Positions 27,101-35,400 of a stretch of DNA of 64,000 nt are shown here, piece by piece (position 1 is the stretch's first letter; each line of letters starts with the position of its first letter). A program made the position numbers and the translations under genes. This DNA is from Cristatella mucedo (taxonomy: Eukaryota > Bryozoa > Phylactolaemata > Cristatellidae), in contig WPIO01000022.1 in NCBI GenBank assembly GCA_009760855.2, forward strand, positions 2,797,001-2,861,000, written 5' to 3'. The notes below the pieces were generated by a model that was not told where the DNA came from, ran no database searches, and saw nothing but the letters and a program-made list of their open reading frames with translations.

Positions 27101-30100
27101 CCTTTCGCCCGGACCTTGGCTAAGACATATAGCAAGCAGCCATAACTGCAGACATAATGCAATGTTGTAAGCTATAAGAAAATCATCCATAACAATGAGC
27201 AACTCATGATCTTGCTATAAAAATTGTCTGTGTTACAAAAACAACTGTTTGTGGGCTACCTCCCACAGCAAGTTTGGTAAGAACTGAAAGAAAATTAAGC
27301 TGTAATATTATCGCTGCGAGGACGTGACCAAAAATAATCTTGACCGTCAAAATAATGTCACAGGCTGACGCAGCATGCTGTCACAAGTTGCACCGAAATT
27401 AGGATAGCATAGGCTGTGACGATTGACTGCGCTATCCTACAAATAATTCTATTGCCCGGGAGTACGGGTATTGGTAAGCCATGAACGATAACTTTCTTTC
27501 TATGCAGATGAAACAAGAAGCTCTGCTTTGACCCAGGGGTTTTTGTGCTCACAGCCCTTCGGCATATGAGAAGAGTCTGGATAGAGATTCAGTTCTCTTA
27601 GGATGCTATACAAATGAATGTTATCTAGTTACATATTTATTTACAGCTGCACCTGTGCTTTACTCCTCTCCCTGCCTTCCAGCACCTCAAACACACTTAA
27701 CTCCCTTTCAGCATGTAATGCTGACACTCCCACTTGAATGGCAGCTAATTTACTCAAATTGAAAGACGATAAACTAACTTAGTAGTTAGGCAGAAAGAAA
27801 CCTGGCGCTACTCAGAAATTGGAACACCGAAACCGCAAACTACGCTCGATTAGCACGTCATCTGAAGCAACTGCAAACTACTTGGATGTCCTGTACCAAA
27901 GTAACTCTCCACTCGATGTCCACATCAGCTCCTCAGACAATTCTGCCTACATTCAACTGTGCACCAGTGCAAAAAATGTGGGTCTTCTTAAATAAGATTA
28001 CCACCGCCAAACTGGTCAATGCATTTGAGACATCCCATCTAATGTTCTGCGGCTCATTTTAATCGAAGGTCTTTCTGTTTGTGCAATAAGATGTGTACAT
28101 TTGCCAAAAAACTCTGGAGCTAGGCTTATCTGTCGTGAATTGCAACAACACACCACTTCTTGCCGACGTGCACTGACTCCCAATCAAGCAGCGCATTGAT
28201 TTCAAGGTTCTATCACTGACTTGTAGGTCCCTTCATTCTCTGGCTCCAGCCTACCTATCAGATCTACTCCAACACTAGGCTAGGCATTGCATGAACCCCA
28301 AGTCCTTTGGAGACAGTGCCTTTAGTTCATATGCTCCCAAAACCTGGAACGAGAACTCTTGTTTTTCATAGGCTTGTCTTTCGTGAACGTTACAACTGCA
28401 ACATGGCACCACTTAATGCTAACCTGCTGTGGCTCCCCGTCAGGCAGCGTATCGTCTGCAAGGCTCTGCCACTCATTTTTTAGGTTCCCTCGTTCTCTTG
28501 TTACGGCTTACTTACTCGAAATACCTCCTAAGCAGGCTTTGCATCGTAAGTCGCTTAGCTGTGCCTCTACCCAATCCCAAATCATTTGGATAGCATGCCT
28601 TTAGTTTGCATGCTCCCAAAGCATGGAACTCACACTCAACTGATATCACAACCTGACCTCTGACCTGGAGACATTTCAAAAAAGCTGCAAAACTCATCTG
28701 TTCTCACAGCTTTTTTGGGTCCATGTGAATCGTCTTTTGTGCGTTTATGGATACTGACATTGAACGTTATCACTAACCAATTGACACGCTTTCTTTCCAG
28801 CATATGTAAAGAGAGATTTATTTCTCTTAGGGCATCATGCAAATGTCATTTGTTATTATTACTATTGCATGTATTATTGCTATTACTAATAACCATGAGC
28901 ATGGAAAGCACAGGCAGAATTTCTTGGCAATAGCTCAGTGTCTAAAAATAGATTAAACTGGACATTCCCACTGGAATGGCCGGCGTTGGCGGTACTTTAT
29001 CGCGACAGCACACTACTCCGGCGGAAGCCCCGAGAGGGGAACAGCAGATCCAACAGATTTGAATAAAGAGCCTCAAAAAATATGGAACTGTACTTTCAGC
29101 TGCAATTATAAAGCTCAGCACAACCTCAAAGGGATATCGGAATGCTGAAAGAAGATAAGAATATACCATGTTGCCTTTGGAAGTTGAACCCGTAACATCC
29201 AAAACCAGAGACAAGAGTCATAGCAGCTGCTCTGTTTCGACCAGACAAGTAGAATGATCAAGCCGGAATGATTATCCAGAACGATCTTCCTCAAATTATC
29301 ACAGACTGGCATCGCTACTAATGACTTGCCTACCAAAAACCATTATTAGAATATGCTGAACCGCCGAGACAATGGGTCTCCATGAGCAGGCAGCAGGGCT
29401 GCTACCTGCTAGCTGTGCTTGGTTTCACTGAGCAGACAAACCAGGTTCAGATTAATACAGTTTAGACATTACAATTTGGAAATTAATACAATTTTTTAAT
29501 ACATTTGGATTAATACCAGACCACTGTGATGTGATGATTTACCAGTGATCATTACTGGTACAACTGTGGTGAGAAACGAAGCTGAGCAGTTATGCACAGC
29601 AGTAAGTTGGACATGGTTAGAAAGATAGCCATTACTAAAAACATCTATGAAATTATAGGTGCAGAATACTAAATTGTTACGGCAAACTAGACGCACATCA
29701 TGACTGACAGAGAAAACTTGAGCTACCGACTTCAGGTAGCAGTGTCCTACAAAACTGCCACATTGGTAAAAGCACAAGCAAAAAATAAAAGCCTAGACAA
29801 ATGCATGAACGACCCATCGCCCTAATAGACTTTCAGACCTTTTCAGCATTGGCACCCATGCACCTTGGTGTAAAAATAATAATAATAATAATAATAATGC
29901 ATTTATATAGCACTCTCATAGAAATAAATCTCTTTCTAGGCAGTTTACATGTATGCCTGAAAGGCAGCGGTCAGTTGCGATTTGGGCTTTCAAGAGAGCT
30001 CCATGCTTCCTGGTGCTGAACAAATGTTATCCTCTGTGGTGGCTGTCGAATAAAAATTTTTATACGCTACTGGACCGGACATTTTTATGCAGGCTTGGCG

Positions 30101-30922
30101 TTCTTTATTGCTGCCGAGCTCAGCTACCGTCGGACTGCTTTCGTGTGATGATTCTGCACCTACGACTCACTAGCCGTGCTTCAAAGCTCAGGCTACATCG
30201 GTAGTTGTCACACCACGGCAACGACTAGCCCTCCTACGAGACCTGTGATTCAGGCCTAAGGACTTTATTGAGAAGCCGTAACAGCGCGTTTGTAACAGGA
30301 GTAAGTAAACGAAGGGACCTGAAAAATTAAGTGACAAGTCGAAGTTGTCGTCGAAGTCAATATGCTGCTTGATGGGAAGGAAGTTCCAGAAAGACAGGAG
30401 TAGTGCAAATTTGAAGTTTAGGGAATTAAGCCAACAGGATCTACCTCTAAGGCGGTATGCCTCATTAACGGTTTTTAAACGAATACTTTGGTACAAAAGT
30501 TCCCACTTCGTATTCGTGAGAAAATTTAGGGCGTCCGAAATTCTATTTACCTATATTTAACCAAAGAGGAAAAAATAGAAATAATATATATTTATAATAG
30601 TAAAAATGTATTCGACATCAAATTAACCGCTTGTCGCTCACCAGATTCTTAAAAGGAATTCACGAGCATGTGATCTTCACTCAAACTATTCTATGAAAAG
30701 TTCTGTAAATGCATTGCTCACGTCATGTAAGTTCTTCGAGCTTAACAAACCTGTAGTGAGGTCTTTCTTTGATAGCATCGCGTCCCTGATGTCTTCAACC
30801 ACAGCGAGATAAGCAGCTTTACATTCCAGCACTAGTTCTTCATCAGCCGTTAACCCAGACGACCGGCTGGCTGAGTTCGGTCTGCTTTCACGACCGTTCC
30901 TCCGTGGTGTCGCAACAGACAT
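6279..30922 (-). CDS. EFCAB7: EFCAB7 orthologue, EF-hand calcium-binding protein (17 coding exons)
   Basis: In vertebrates EFCAB7 anchors the EVC-EVC2 complex at the ciliary base and promotes Hedgehog signalling (family knowledge). Exons, high to low coordinate: 30922-30751, 23742-23677, 23574-23429, 23254-23168, 21174-21018, 20868-20845, 18918-18871, 15240-15178, 14617-14514, 14325-14190, 14027-13924, 13562-13405, 12697-12564, 10936-10788, 8980-8852, 7095-7006, 6554-6438 or read-through to 6279. All junctions are GT-AG and all phases agree. Landmarks match my recollection of the human protein: ECKAAYLAV, SGRSPSQKVIEKYW, SFDDFC, ALFIEENG, SGCRLRRR, DLDGNGLL, LRTSGDEL, LQSMGYNKG, ACPF. Exons up to 7006 plus the splice option give 628 codons; the human protein is about 629 residues. 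Identity is secure. The short linker exons at 20868, 18918, 15240 and 14617 rest on phase and splice sites more than on similarity. Start chosen: the ATG at 30,922, because exon 1 opens there and has no upstream in-frame ATG in the visible frame. Confidence 0.88.
7418..7715 (+). mobile_element. solo-LTR-like repeat
   Basis: Begins TGTTGTGTGCGCC and ends CACAGTAACA/TAACA, giving TG...CA ends. It contains AATAAA (7,610-7,615) about 100 bases before its end. The reverse complement is homologous to both copies at 41.3 and 41.8 kb. A ~32-bp internal duplication (gttgcttctcagctgctgat region) lies near its start. No clear target-site duplication could be read. Confidence 0.55.
7735..7850 (-). mobile_element. 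LINE/SINE tail
   Basis: The reverse complement reads gtaaagtgcctagaaagaga, ttaagttctccgagagtgct, atacaaatg. Faces the + strand LINE end that starts at about 7,980. Confidence 0.65.
7980..8395 (+). mobile_element. LINE 3' end
   Basis: Untranslatable LINE 3' sequence ending in the canonical tail gcgcctagagagagattgag then ttctctgagggcgctttat and (ATT)n at 8,325-8,392. Lies in an EFCAB7 intron. Confidence 0.7.
9358..9435 (-). mobile_element. SINE family 2, head only
   Basis: Inverted head with B box: ccacggcaggatacgaacct, acgacccgggtcgtgaag. The body is missing. Confidence 0.5.
9702..9840 (-). mobile_element. SINE family 2, diverged
   Basis: Inverted: AATAAAT repeat tail, gttgcggtagaagagcctta, gcaggattcgagcccacgac. 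The A box part is replaced by unrelated bases after about 9,838. Confidence 0.65.
11800..11895 (-). mobile_element. LINE/SINE tail
   Basis: Degenerate minus-strand tail (atttggctttcttacggcac, atgcaaaatacttattatt) within an EFCAB7 intron. Confidence 0.55.
12275..12358 (+). mobile_element. LINE tail
   Basis: Tail only: gcaaatgtaaagcgcctaga, ttctctgagggcgctttatc, then (ATT)n. Extreme 5' truncation is the usual fate of LINE copies. Lies in an EFCAB7 intron. Confidence 0.7.
12564..12697 (-). other. EFCAB7: EFCAB7 exon with third EF-hand
   Basis: This exon has acceptor ctccag and donor AAAG|gtagct. It encodes the loop DLDGNGLLSRSE, with D1, D3, N5, G6 and E12 present, followed by LRTSGDELTDEEW. 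The same loop-then-LRTSGE order occurs in vertebrate EFCAB7. The 5' junction splits a lysine codon with exon 13562-13405, and the 3' junction splits a glutamate codon with exon 10936-10788. Confidence 0.9.
15006..15098. repeat. (CA)n then (CT)n microsatellite
   Basis: About 30 CA units (15,006-15,066) run directly into about 16 CT units. Lies in an EFCAB7 intron. Confidence 0.98.
15671..15714. repeat. 11-bp minisatellite, four units
   Basis: GTCTAAYCCGW units: gtctaatccgt, gtctaaaccgt, gtctaaaccga, gtctaatccgt. Lies in an EFCAB7 intron. Confidence 0.95.
16580..17955 (+). mobile_element. CR1/L2-like LINE copy, degenerate reverse transcriptase
   Basis: The longest LINE copy in the window. Frame-broken translation shows reverse-transcriptase landmarks in order: a D-I-R-K-x-F-x-T-I-D-N-like segment (about 16,625), GSVLGP-like (about 16,820), an ADDTHLYL catalytic box (about 16,895) and WMTAKFLKLND (about 16,995). 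These are followed by an RT thumb and C-terminal region and a 3' tail at about 17,890-17,950 ending in ATT repeats. Multiple frameshifts mean it is inactive. The YADD equivalent reads HADD here. Confidence 0.85.
17990..18183. repeat. two AT dinucleotide runs
   Basis: (AT)n at about 17,990-18,012 and (TA)n at about 18,143-18,183, about 130 bp apart, in an EFCAB7 intron. Confidence 0.95.
18190..18241. repeat. 26-bp tandem duplication
   Basis: aatttgcgggagttattaag plus tatt occurs twice in a row, directly after a (TA)n run. Confidence 0.9.
19620..20455 (+). mobile_element. LINE 3' half
   Basis: Shows a degraded YADDTQ-type region (about 19,640), AANFLKLNDDKTNLLLMGK (about 19,743-19,803), a TAKLVRAF-like segment and the 3' tail at 20,390-20,455. 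A 42-bp tandem duplication (about 20,215-20,305) sits in its 3' UTR. Lies in an EFCAB7 intron. Confidence 0.8.
20215..20305. repeat. 42-bp tandem duplication in LINE 3' UTR
   Basis: tgccactaaccacatttgca followed by tgctgac is present twice in the LINE copy at 19.6-20.4 kb. Confidence 0.85.
20460..20790 (+). mobile_element. LINE 3' end
   Basis: A second LINE 3' piece directly follows the first, with its own degenerate tail at about 20,725-20,775 (gtgtctccaaaaagattta). A head-to-tail pair of 3' truncated copies. Confidence 0.65.
20845..20868 (-). other. EFCAB7: 24-bp EFCAB7 microexon
   Basis: Acceptor cttttgtag and donor AAAG|gtatgtg flank 24 bases coding ERKPDNKKG in a lysine-rich linker. 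The phase (2 nt in, 1 nt out) matches both neighbours, 21174-21018 and 18918-18871. Skipping it keeps frame, so it could be an alternative cassette. Similarity to the human linker is weak, so the call rests on splice sites and phase. Confidence 0.55.
21753..21928 (-). mobile_element. SINE family 1
   Basis: Tail tgtagcatcctaagagaact, B box ggggcttgagcccacgacct, A box region ctgggccaaaccgccgag. A short TA-rich insertion sits between B box and A box (about 21,852-21,872). Lies in an EFCAB7 intron. Confidence 0.8.
22616..22672. repeat. 19-bp tandem repeat, three units, each with TCAAGGTCA
   Basis: The unit is cagcttcaaggtcatcggt. TCAAGGTCA occurs at 22,621, 22,640 and 22,659. This nonamer is the extended half-site bound by monomeric nuclear receptors of the ERR and FTZ-F1/SF-1 groups. 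Lies in an EFCAB7 intron. Function is not shown. Confidence 0.9.
23168..23742 (-). other. EFCAB7: EFCAB7 exons 2-4: first EF-hand pair
   Basis: Three exons (23742-23677, 23574-23429, 23254-23168) separated by introns of about 100 and 175 bp. They encode a KYW-containing segment, the SFDDFC motif and two EF-hand loops. Loop 1, DQSGDGSISFNE, has D1, S3, D5, G6 and E12. Loop 2, DINKDGVLDYNE, has D1, N3, D5, G6, D9 and E12. Both keep the canonical Ca2+ ligands, so calcium binding is predicted to be retained. Confidence 0.9.
23995..24345. repeat. (CT)n microsatellite with CT-rich extension
   Basis: Pure CT for about 66 bases, then imperfect ctcactcacactctct sequence to about 24,345. It gives long serine/leucine open frames that are not genes. 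In EFCAB7 intron 1, close to exon 2. Confidence 0.97.
25320..25605 (+). mobile_element. LINE 3' end
   Basis: The 3' UTR-like region ends in gtacctagaaagagatttag and ttctctgagggtgc, then (ATT)n at about 25,580-25,600. Confidence 0.7.
25690..25830 (+). repeat. possible third tRNA-like SINE
   Basis: A B box-like ggttcgagtct (25,760-25,770) follows about 40 bases after a weak A box-like stretch (gtaggtgaaatgga). No second copy in the window proves it is a family. Confidence 0.25.
25985..26075 (-). mobile_element. LINE tail
   Basis: The minus-strand tail ends in an AATAAT-rich repeat at 25,998-26,012 and contains the agagaactcgact variant of the tail core. Confidence 0.6.
26370..26495 (-). mobile_element. 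SINE family 1, internally deleted
   Basis: Inverted tail and B box (cacggggctcgagcccacag). The middle of the head is lost, so the A box-proximal part follows directly. Confidence 0.7.
26490..26640 (+). mobile_element. LINE fragment
   Basis: Shares an extended match (cctgggctgctacttccatg region) with the C-terminal part of the LINE at 45,771-45,950. A short decayed piece in EFCAB7 intron 1, next to a minus-strand SINE. Confidence 0.55.
27545..27620 (+). mobile_element. SINE/LINE tail
   Basis: Tail catatgagaagagtctggat then agagattcagttctctta and ggatgctatacaaatgaat. No tRNA-like head is attached. Confidence 0.6.
27640..28875 (+). mobile_element. LINE 3' copies in EFCAB7 intron 1
   Basis: Contains a degraded ANLLKLKDDK-like RT segment (about 27,745), two successive copies of the ADLHWLPIKQRI-like region (about 28,160 and 28,430) and a tail at 28,800-28,860. 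It is therefore at least two nested or adjacent truncated copies. All frames are broken. Confidence 0.75.
29870..29962 (-). mobile_element. LINE tail with (ATT)n
   Basis: A run of AAT units (29,875-29,899) precedes the inverted tail tatatagcactctcatagaa and tctctttctaggcag. Confidence 0.65.
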
Positions 30923-31046
30923 GACCAATCAGAATCTTAGCGGAATGAAAGCGCCAGAAGCGCAATTTCAATCGGTGGATTGTAGCTGGATAGTAGCTGA
31001 AGGCTGAAGCCGTCACGGTTCGGGCTAGCTATGCGATGCGGGTACC
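30923..31046. promoter_or_regulatory. putative bidirectional promoter between EFCAB7 and the + strand ORF at 31,047
   Basis: Only 124 bases separate the EFCAB7 ATG (minus) from the ATG of a + strand ORF in good Kozak context (taccATGg). A CCAAT box lies at 30,925-30,929, immediately beside the EFCAB7 start. CCAAT is common in head-to-head promoters. The promoter role is inferred from layout alone, and no transcription start can be read. Confidence 0.4.
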
Positions 31047-31292
31047 ATGGAGCTTAACCTTGCCAAGGTCGCGCTCCTCCTTAACAAGAGAGCTACCCCT
31101 CCGAATCAACGATCGGGCATGCTAGCCTGCGTGTTTTTTTCGCACGCTTACTTTCAAGATTTATGCTGCTTTGTATTTCAGCGTAATTTCCGCGATGCAT
31201 GCAATTTAAGTATAAGTGCTGCAGAAACATTACTCTCTGGAGTGCTGAATCCAGCTAGAAGCCTGGCCGCATCCGCCAGGTTTCTTGATTGA
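31047..31292 (+). CDS. unidentified small ORF, divergent from EFCAB7
   Basis: The ORF is 81 codons, beginning MELNLAKVALLLNKRATPP with a good Kozak context, and ends at a TGA at about 31,290. Its middle resembles a 51-bp intron: TGC|gtgttt to ttgtatttcag|CGT, at about 31,132-31,182. Its removal would keep frame and give a protein of about 64 residues ending in a leucine/alanine-rich helix. I do not recognise it. In human, EFCAB7 is head-to-head with ITGB3BP, but this ORF does not resemble that protein. It may be a first exon, a short protein or chance. Confidence 0.3.
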   Translation: MELNLAKVALLLNKRATPPNQRSGMLACVFFSHAYFQDLCCFVFQRNFRDACNLSISAAETLLSGVLNPARSLAASARFLD

Positions 31293-31904
31293 GAAGTAGA
31301 TTAGAACGGATTGGAAACATTCAGGCTACCACGTCAGGGTCTTCCAGGGTTCAAATACATAATCCCTTCCTCCGCTCTGGAGCTTAAAGGGCACGTAATC
31401 CATATTTCGTGCCAAACTTGCTGCGATTATGGTCAGACGTGAAGGAAATTTGGTGTTTTAAGGCCATCGAGTATTGTCTCGACAAGCCTAGTGCAATCGC
31501 ACTGTAATCGCCACTGACACAGATTTTGACGACACAAATTTTGCTGCTTAGCACAGGTGCAAAAGTTGCAGCACCCCGGTTGTAACGGAATTGCATCTAG
31601 GGTTTCCCCACTAGAATTGTTTAGCTCCCCTGTTATCCCCAGCGCAAACGACAGCTCTGAAAAGACGTCGAATCAAACTATCGCTTCTCCTGTGCTAGTC
31701 TTGAAACAACCATACTCCTAAGGAGGCCACAGAAATTGGGACACGGGTTTAGAGGATAAATAGCGTACACACCTAGTCTCGGTTACAATTGCGACAGAAA
31801 CTGAAATTTCTAACAGAAACAGAAATTTGACAGAAACTGGAGATAGCTACTAAAAAGATCTCGGAACGTTGGACTGCTGGAGAGAACTCAGACCTACACA
31901 GAAC

Positions 31905-32330
31905 ACAGTTTACTCTTTGAGTTCAGTGGGCTCTGTCTGAGCTTCACGTGCTCCCTATCAAACATCGAATCGACTTCAAGATCCTCTCAGGCCTGCAGGT
32001 CGCTTTATTCGCTAGACCCAGCCTACCTATCCGACCTTCTTACTCCTCCTGTGTGCTACAGGATCACGTGCACCTCAAGATTTGTGTCTTCTACCTAAAG
32101 ATGCATCCGTTGTGCTCAGCTTTCCCTTCGCCCCGGTGTACATGTCATTGTCCTCCCTGTGTGCTTTGGACACATATCTGCTCCTGATTCAGTGCATGTT
32201 ACTAGCCCGGGGTTTTGCTAACCAGTGGCCACTAGTGTCTTCACGGTTGCTTTAGCATGCTGGCTTAAGACCTGTTTCCTTTTGCATGCTTGATAAAATG
32301 TTAATCCTTGGTATTGATCATTATAAATAA
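31905..32330 (+). mobile_element. LINE C-terminal fragment
   Basis: Codes LPIKHRIDFKILSGLQVAL followed by ARPSLPIRPSY (about 31,950-32,040), the CR1-like C-terminal pattern. Immediately followed by a minus-strand SINE of family 2. Confidence 0.7.
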
Positions 32331-32493
32331 ATAAATCCTAGCTGATTAAACAGCCTCTTTTTGTATAGCGACAGAAGAGCCTTTACGGCTATCACCACCG
32401 CTTGCAGTGGTGATACAGAATCATCCACCGCAGGAATCGAACCCGAGGTCGTGAAAGCAATCGGCTTACCTGGTGTGCCATCACGGCTCATTT
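32326..32493 (-). mobile_element. SINE family 2
   Basis: Inverted full copy: gctgattaaacagcctcttt, ctttacggctatcaccaccg, caggaatcgaacccgaggtc, gtgtgccatcacggctc. Abuts a LINE fragment. Confidence 0.8.
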
Positions 32494-35400
32494 CACTTCG
32501 TGAAGTGAAGCGAGTTAGCTAGTGACCCATTGATCTAAAGATGTCAAAGAATCCCATTTCTACAGGCAATTACTTTTCCAACTGCCTCACCTCGTACATT
32601 TATTAGTAACATCCTGATAACGACTCTTGATTACCATAAAACTACTACTACTCTGACCTAACTGTACCACCTGGCAGTCTTTTGTTTGTAGGAAGCCGTT
32701 TATGGTCACTACGCAGGTTTATTTAATGGATTGATTCATCCTTAAGATTGGTTCGTCAAGAATAACTGCCATTACGTCAGACTGCAATCTGGGTGTGCTG
32801 TTCCCCTAGATTTGTGCACATAGCCTTCACTGTCAAAGTTAGCCTTTCAGTGCAGGGAGGAACTTGATTAAAATTAAAAGGGCCTGCTTAGACATGCGTA
32901 CAGCTGAACTAGACTACAGCCAGACTAAACATTAACTAATCCAGGCGTCCTACTAACGTATGGCTGACGCCTGTTTAAGCATGATACCTTGCTTCATTTG
33001 CTGAAAATGTCTGGATGCATACTAGGTTCTATTGAGGCACTACACTAGGCACAAAATTGCATAGACCCTAATGATGTAATATTTTTGTTATTAGTATGTA
33101 GCTGTCCACGCACACTGATATCAAAGTTCCAGCCAGTCTACAGTCAGCTAGAATGCACCTAAAAGAAATCTTAGCAATTGTTATAGTGTCTGGCCCTATT
33201 TACATCATCTTAGGTGCTTCTGTGTGCGCATGTAACTTTTGCTAAGGCTGCAAGCAGCTCATGTATAAGCAAAACTCATTCATTAAATTTTATTAGGCAA
33301 CAATGTAAGATAAACTGAATTAGTAAATTTCAGGTTAACACTGGCCAGTTGCATCATATCTTGCTAGAATAAGCGATTTCTTGCTGCACTTGAGTATTGT
33401 GTCTATCAGCATTATGATAGCCGTCGTACTTTTCCAAAGATGCCGAGTCACTTTTCCTACACGTCAACAGTAAAATTAGGCGAATCCAGTCCTATAATGA
33501 AGAAAACGTTATTACTTTCTGTGATTCCTTGCAGCATATACTTGATGACTTTCACTCAGTTGCCTGTAGTGCAAGCGTTTATCAACATGCTTTAGGTACA
33601 TGCATATTGACGGTAAGCCTATTCAATAATGTAGTGCACCAGTCATCGAGTAAACAGCACAAGGCAAGCTTACCCTTCACTGACCGGTGAACGGCGATTC
33701 GCAAGAATAAGTACGATGATATTTTAAACCAAGCTTTATCACAGAATACCAGTTAGCCATCCACATTACAGTAAATAGGTACTAACTGCACCTTCGGTAA
33801 GCACGGCTAAAAAAAACACGATGCAACCAGCCAATGGAGCAGCAACAATTACCTCAAATGACATGTAGTACAACTCGATCTCTGTAAACTTCTCACTGAT
33901 TGGCATATTAACATCCAGAACATTTCTTGATCAGTCCGACGTGTTAATTTCAACAGTCTACAGCTGCACAATACTTAATGTATACAAACAACACAAGTAT
34001 CAGGGAGAGCACAGGCAAAAAAGCCAAGTATTTTCAGACCAGTTCATACATCACGAGTTCAGAGACTCTAGCCTGAACAGTATCATCATAAAAATATTTG
34101 ATCATATACAATTTAAAGCAAAAAAGACAAGAAAAAAACAAGACAGCCAGCCAATGCAGTTGCAGCACAGCAATAGTTACCTCAATTGACACGTAGTACA
34201 ATTCCATCTGTAAACTTGTCACTGATTGGAATTTGAACATCCGTAACGTTTCTTGAGCCGTGCGACGTGTTGCTTTCAACAGCCTACAGCTGCATAATAC
34301 TTAAACTTATCCCAACACCACAAACAACAGTGAGAGTACAGGCAAAAAAAAACAAGTATTTTCAGACCAGTTCATTAATCACGAGTTCAGAGACTCTAGT
34401 CTGAACGGTATCATCATTAAAATAGTTGATCAAAACGTTTATAAAGCATCACAACATAACAATCTAGACAAGACTTAGGGAAATACAGTAACAAGTTGTT
34501 TCTTAAACGGTGCAACTAAGGGACCTGGTTGAATGGGTACCAGTACAAGTCGGTGATAAAAGTGGTAGAATATTCAACAGTTCACGACAGACAACCTTTT
34601 GGATGCAGATTTCTGCAACAGCTCGTAGCATCTTATTGCTCAAGAAAGAAGACCGAATTAGAGATGTCTGAATAGAATATCTTTCATGCTTGGATAAGCT
34701 TGGTGTATTTAACTATCTAAGCAAGCCTGATTTTTTCCAAGTTTACCTGTCTTGAGAGCTGCCCGAGTCGGCTGTGGAACCAATGTAAACGTCTAGTGAC
34801 AGGTCATTTTTAGAAAAAGGAAGCCTCCTCAAAGTAGTAAGGAAAATGGTGCCCAGAACACTAGCTGTCAACTTAAGCAGCCGAACCATCGAACCTGTCT
34901 GGAAAACAGCTATTTGCTACAAGTCCACCCCTCAAAGCCATTGGATTAGCACATTAGTCATCAAAATAGCCATTGTTTTAAGCGAGTCTTACCTGGATGT
35001 GAGCAGAACTTTAAAGCCAAACCATGCACCGACGAGATCTCCATTTTCCGGTGTTGCACAACTAAGCTATAAAAAAACTCACTTGTTATGCATGACAACC
35101 TAAGACTGGAGGAAGTCGGGATTGGCCAAATAAATATCGCCAGGGTTGAGTCTAATGTTGAGAACTTAGTGGTGCCGGTATATCTTAGCATGGCTCAGTC
35201 ATACTAGCACCACAATCACAAAACGGCATCAGCAAATTTTGATTTAGTAGCAACACCCAAACCATCACGAGTTCCAAACCGTAAAAGAATAAGCTACATT
35301 CTACAGACAACGTGGCATTATGACCATGTTACACAGGCGCTTGTTAGCAAGACACAAGCAAGTCGTGTTAACAGCAAGCCTGTGTCATTCACTGTAGCAC

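Noticed and set aside
33853-33927. Minus-strand exon-like stretch
   Set aside because: The acceptor side (gatcaag) lacks a pyrimidine tract and the peptide was not recognised. Kept only as a remark under the tandem duplication.
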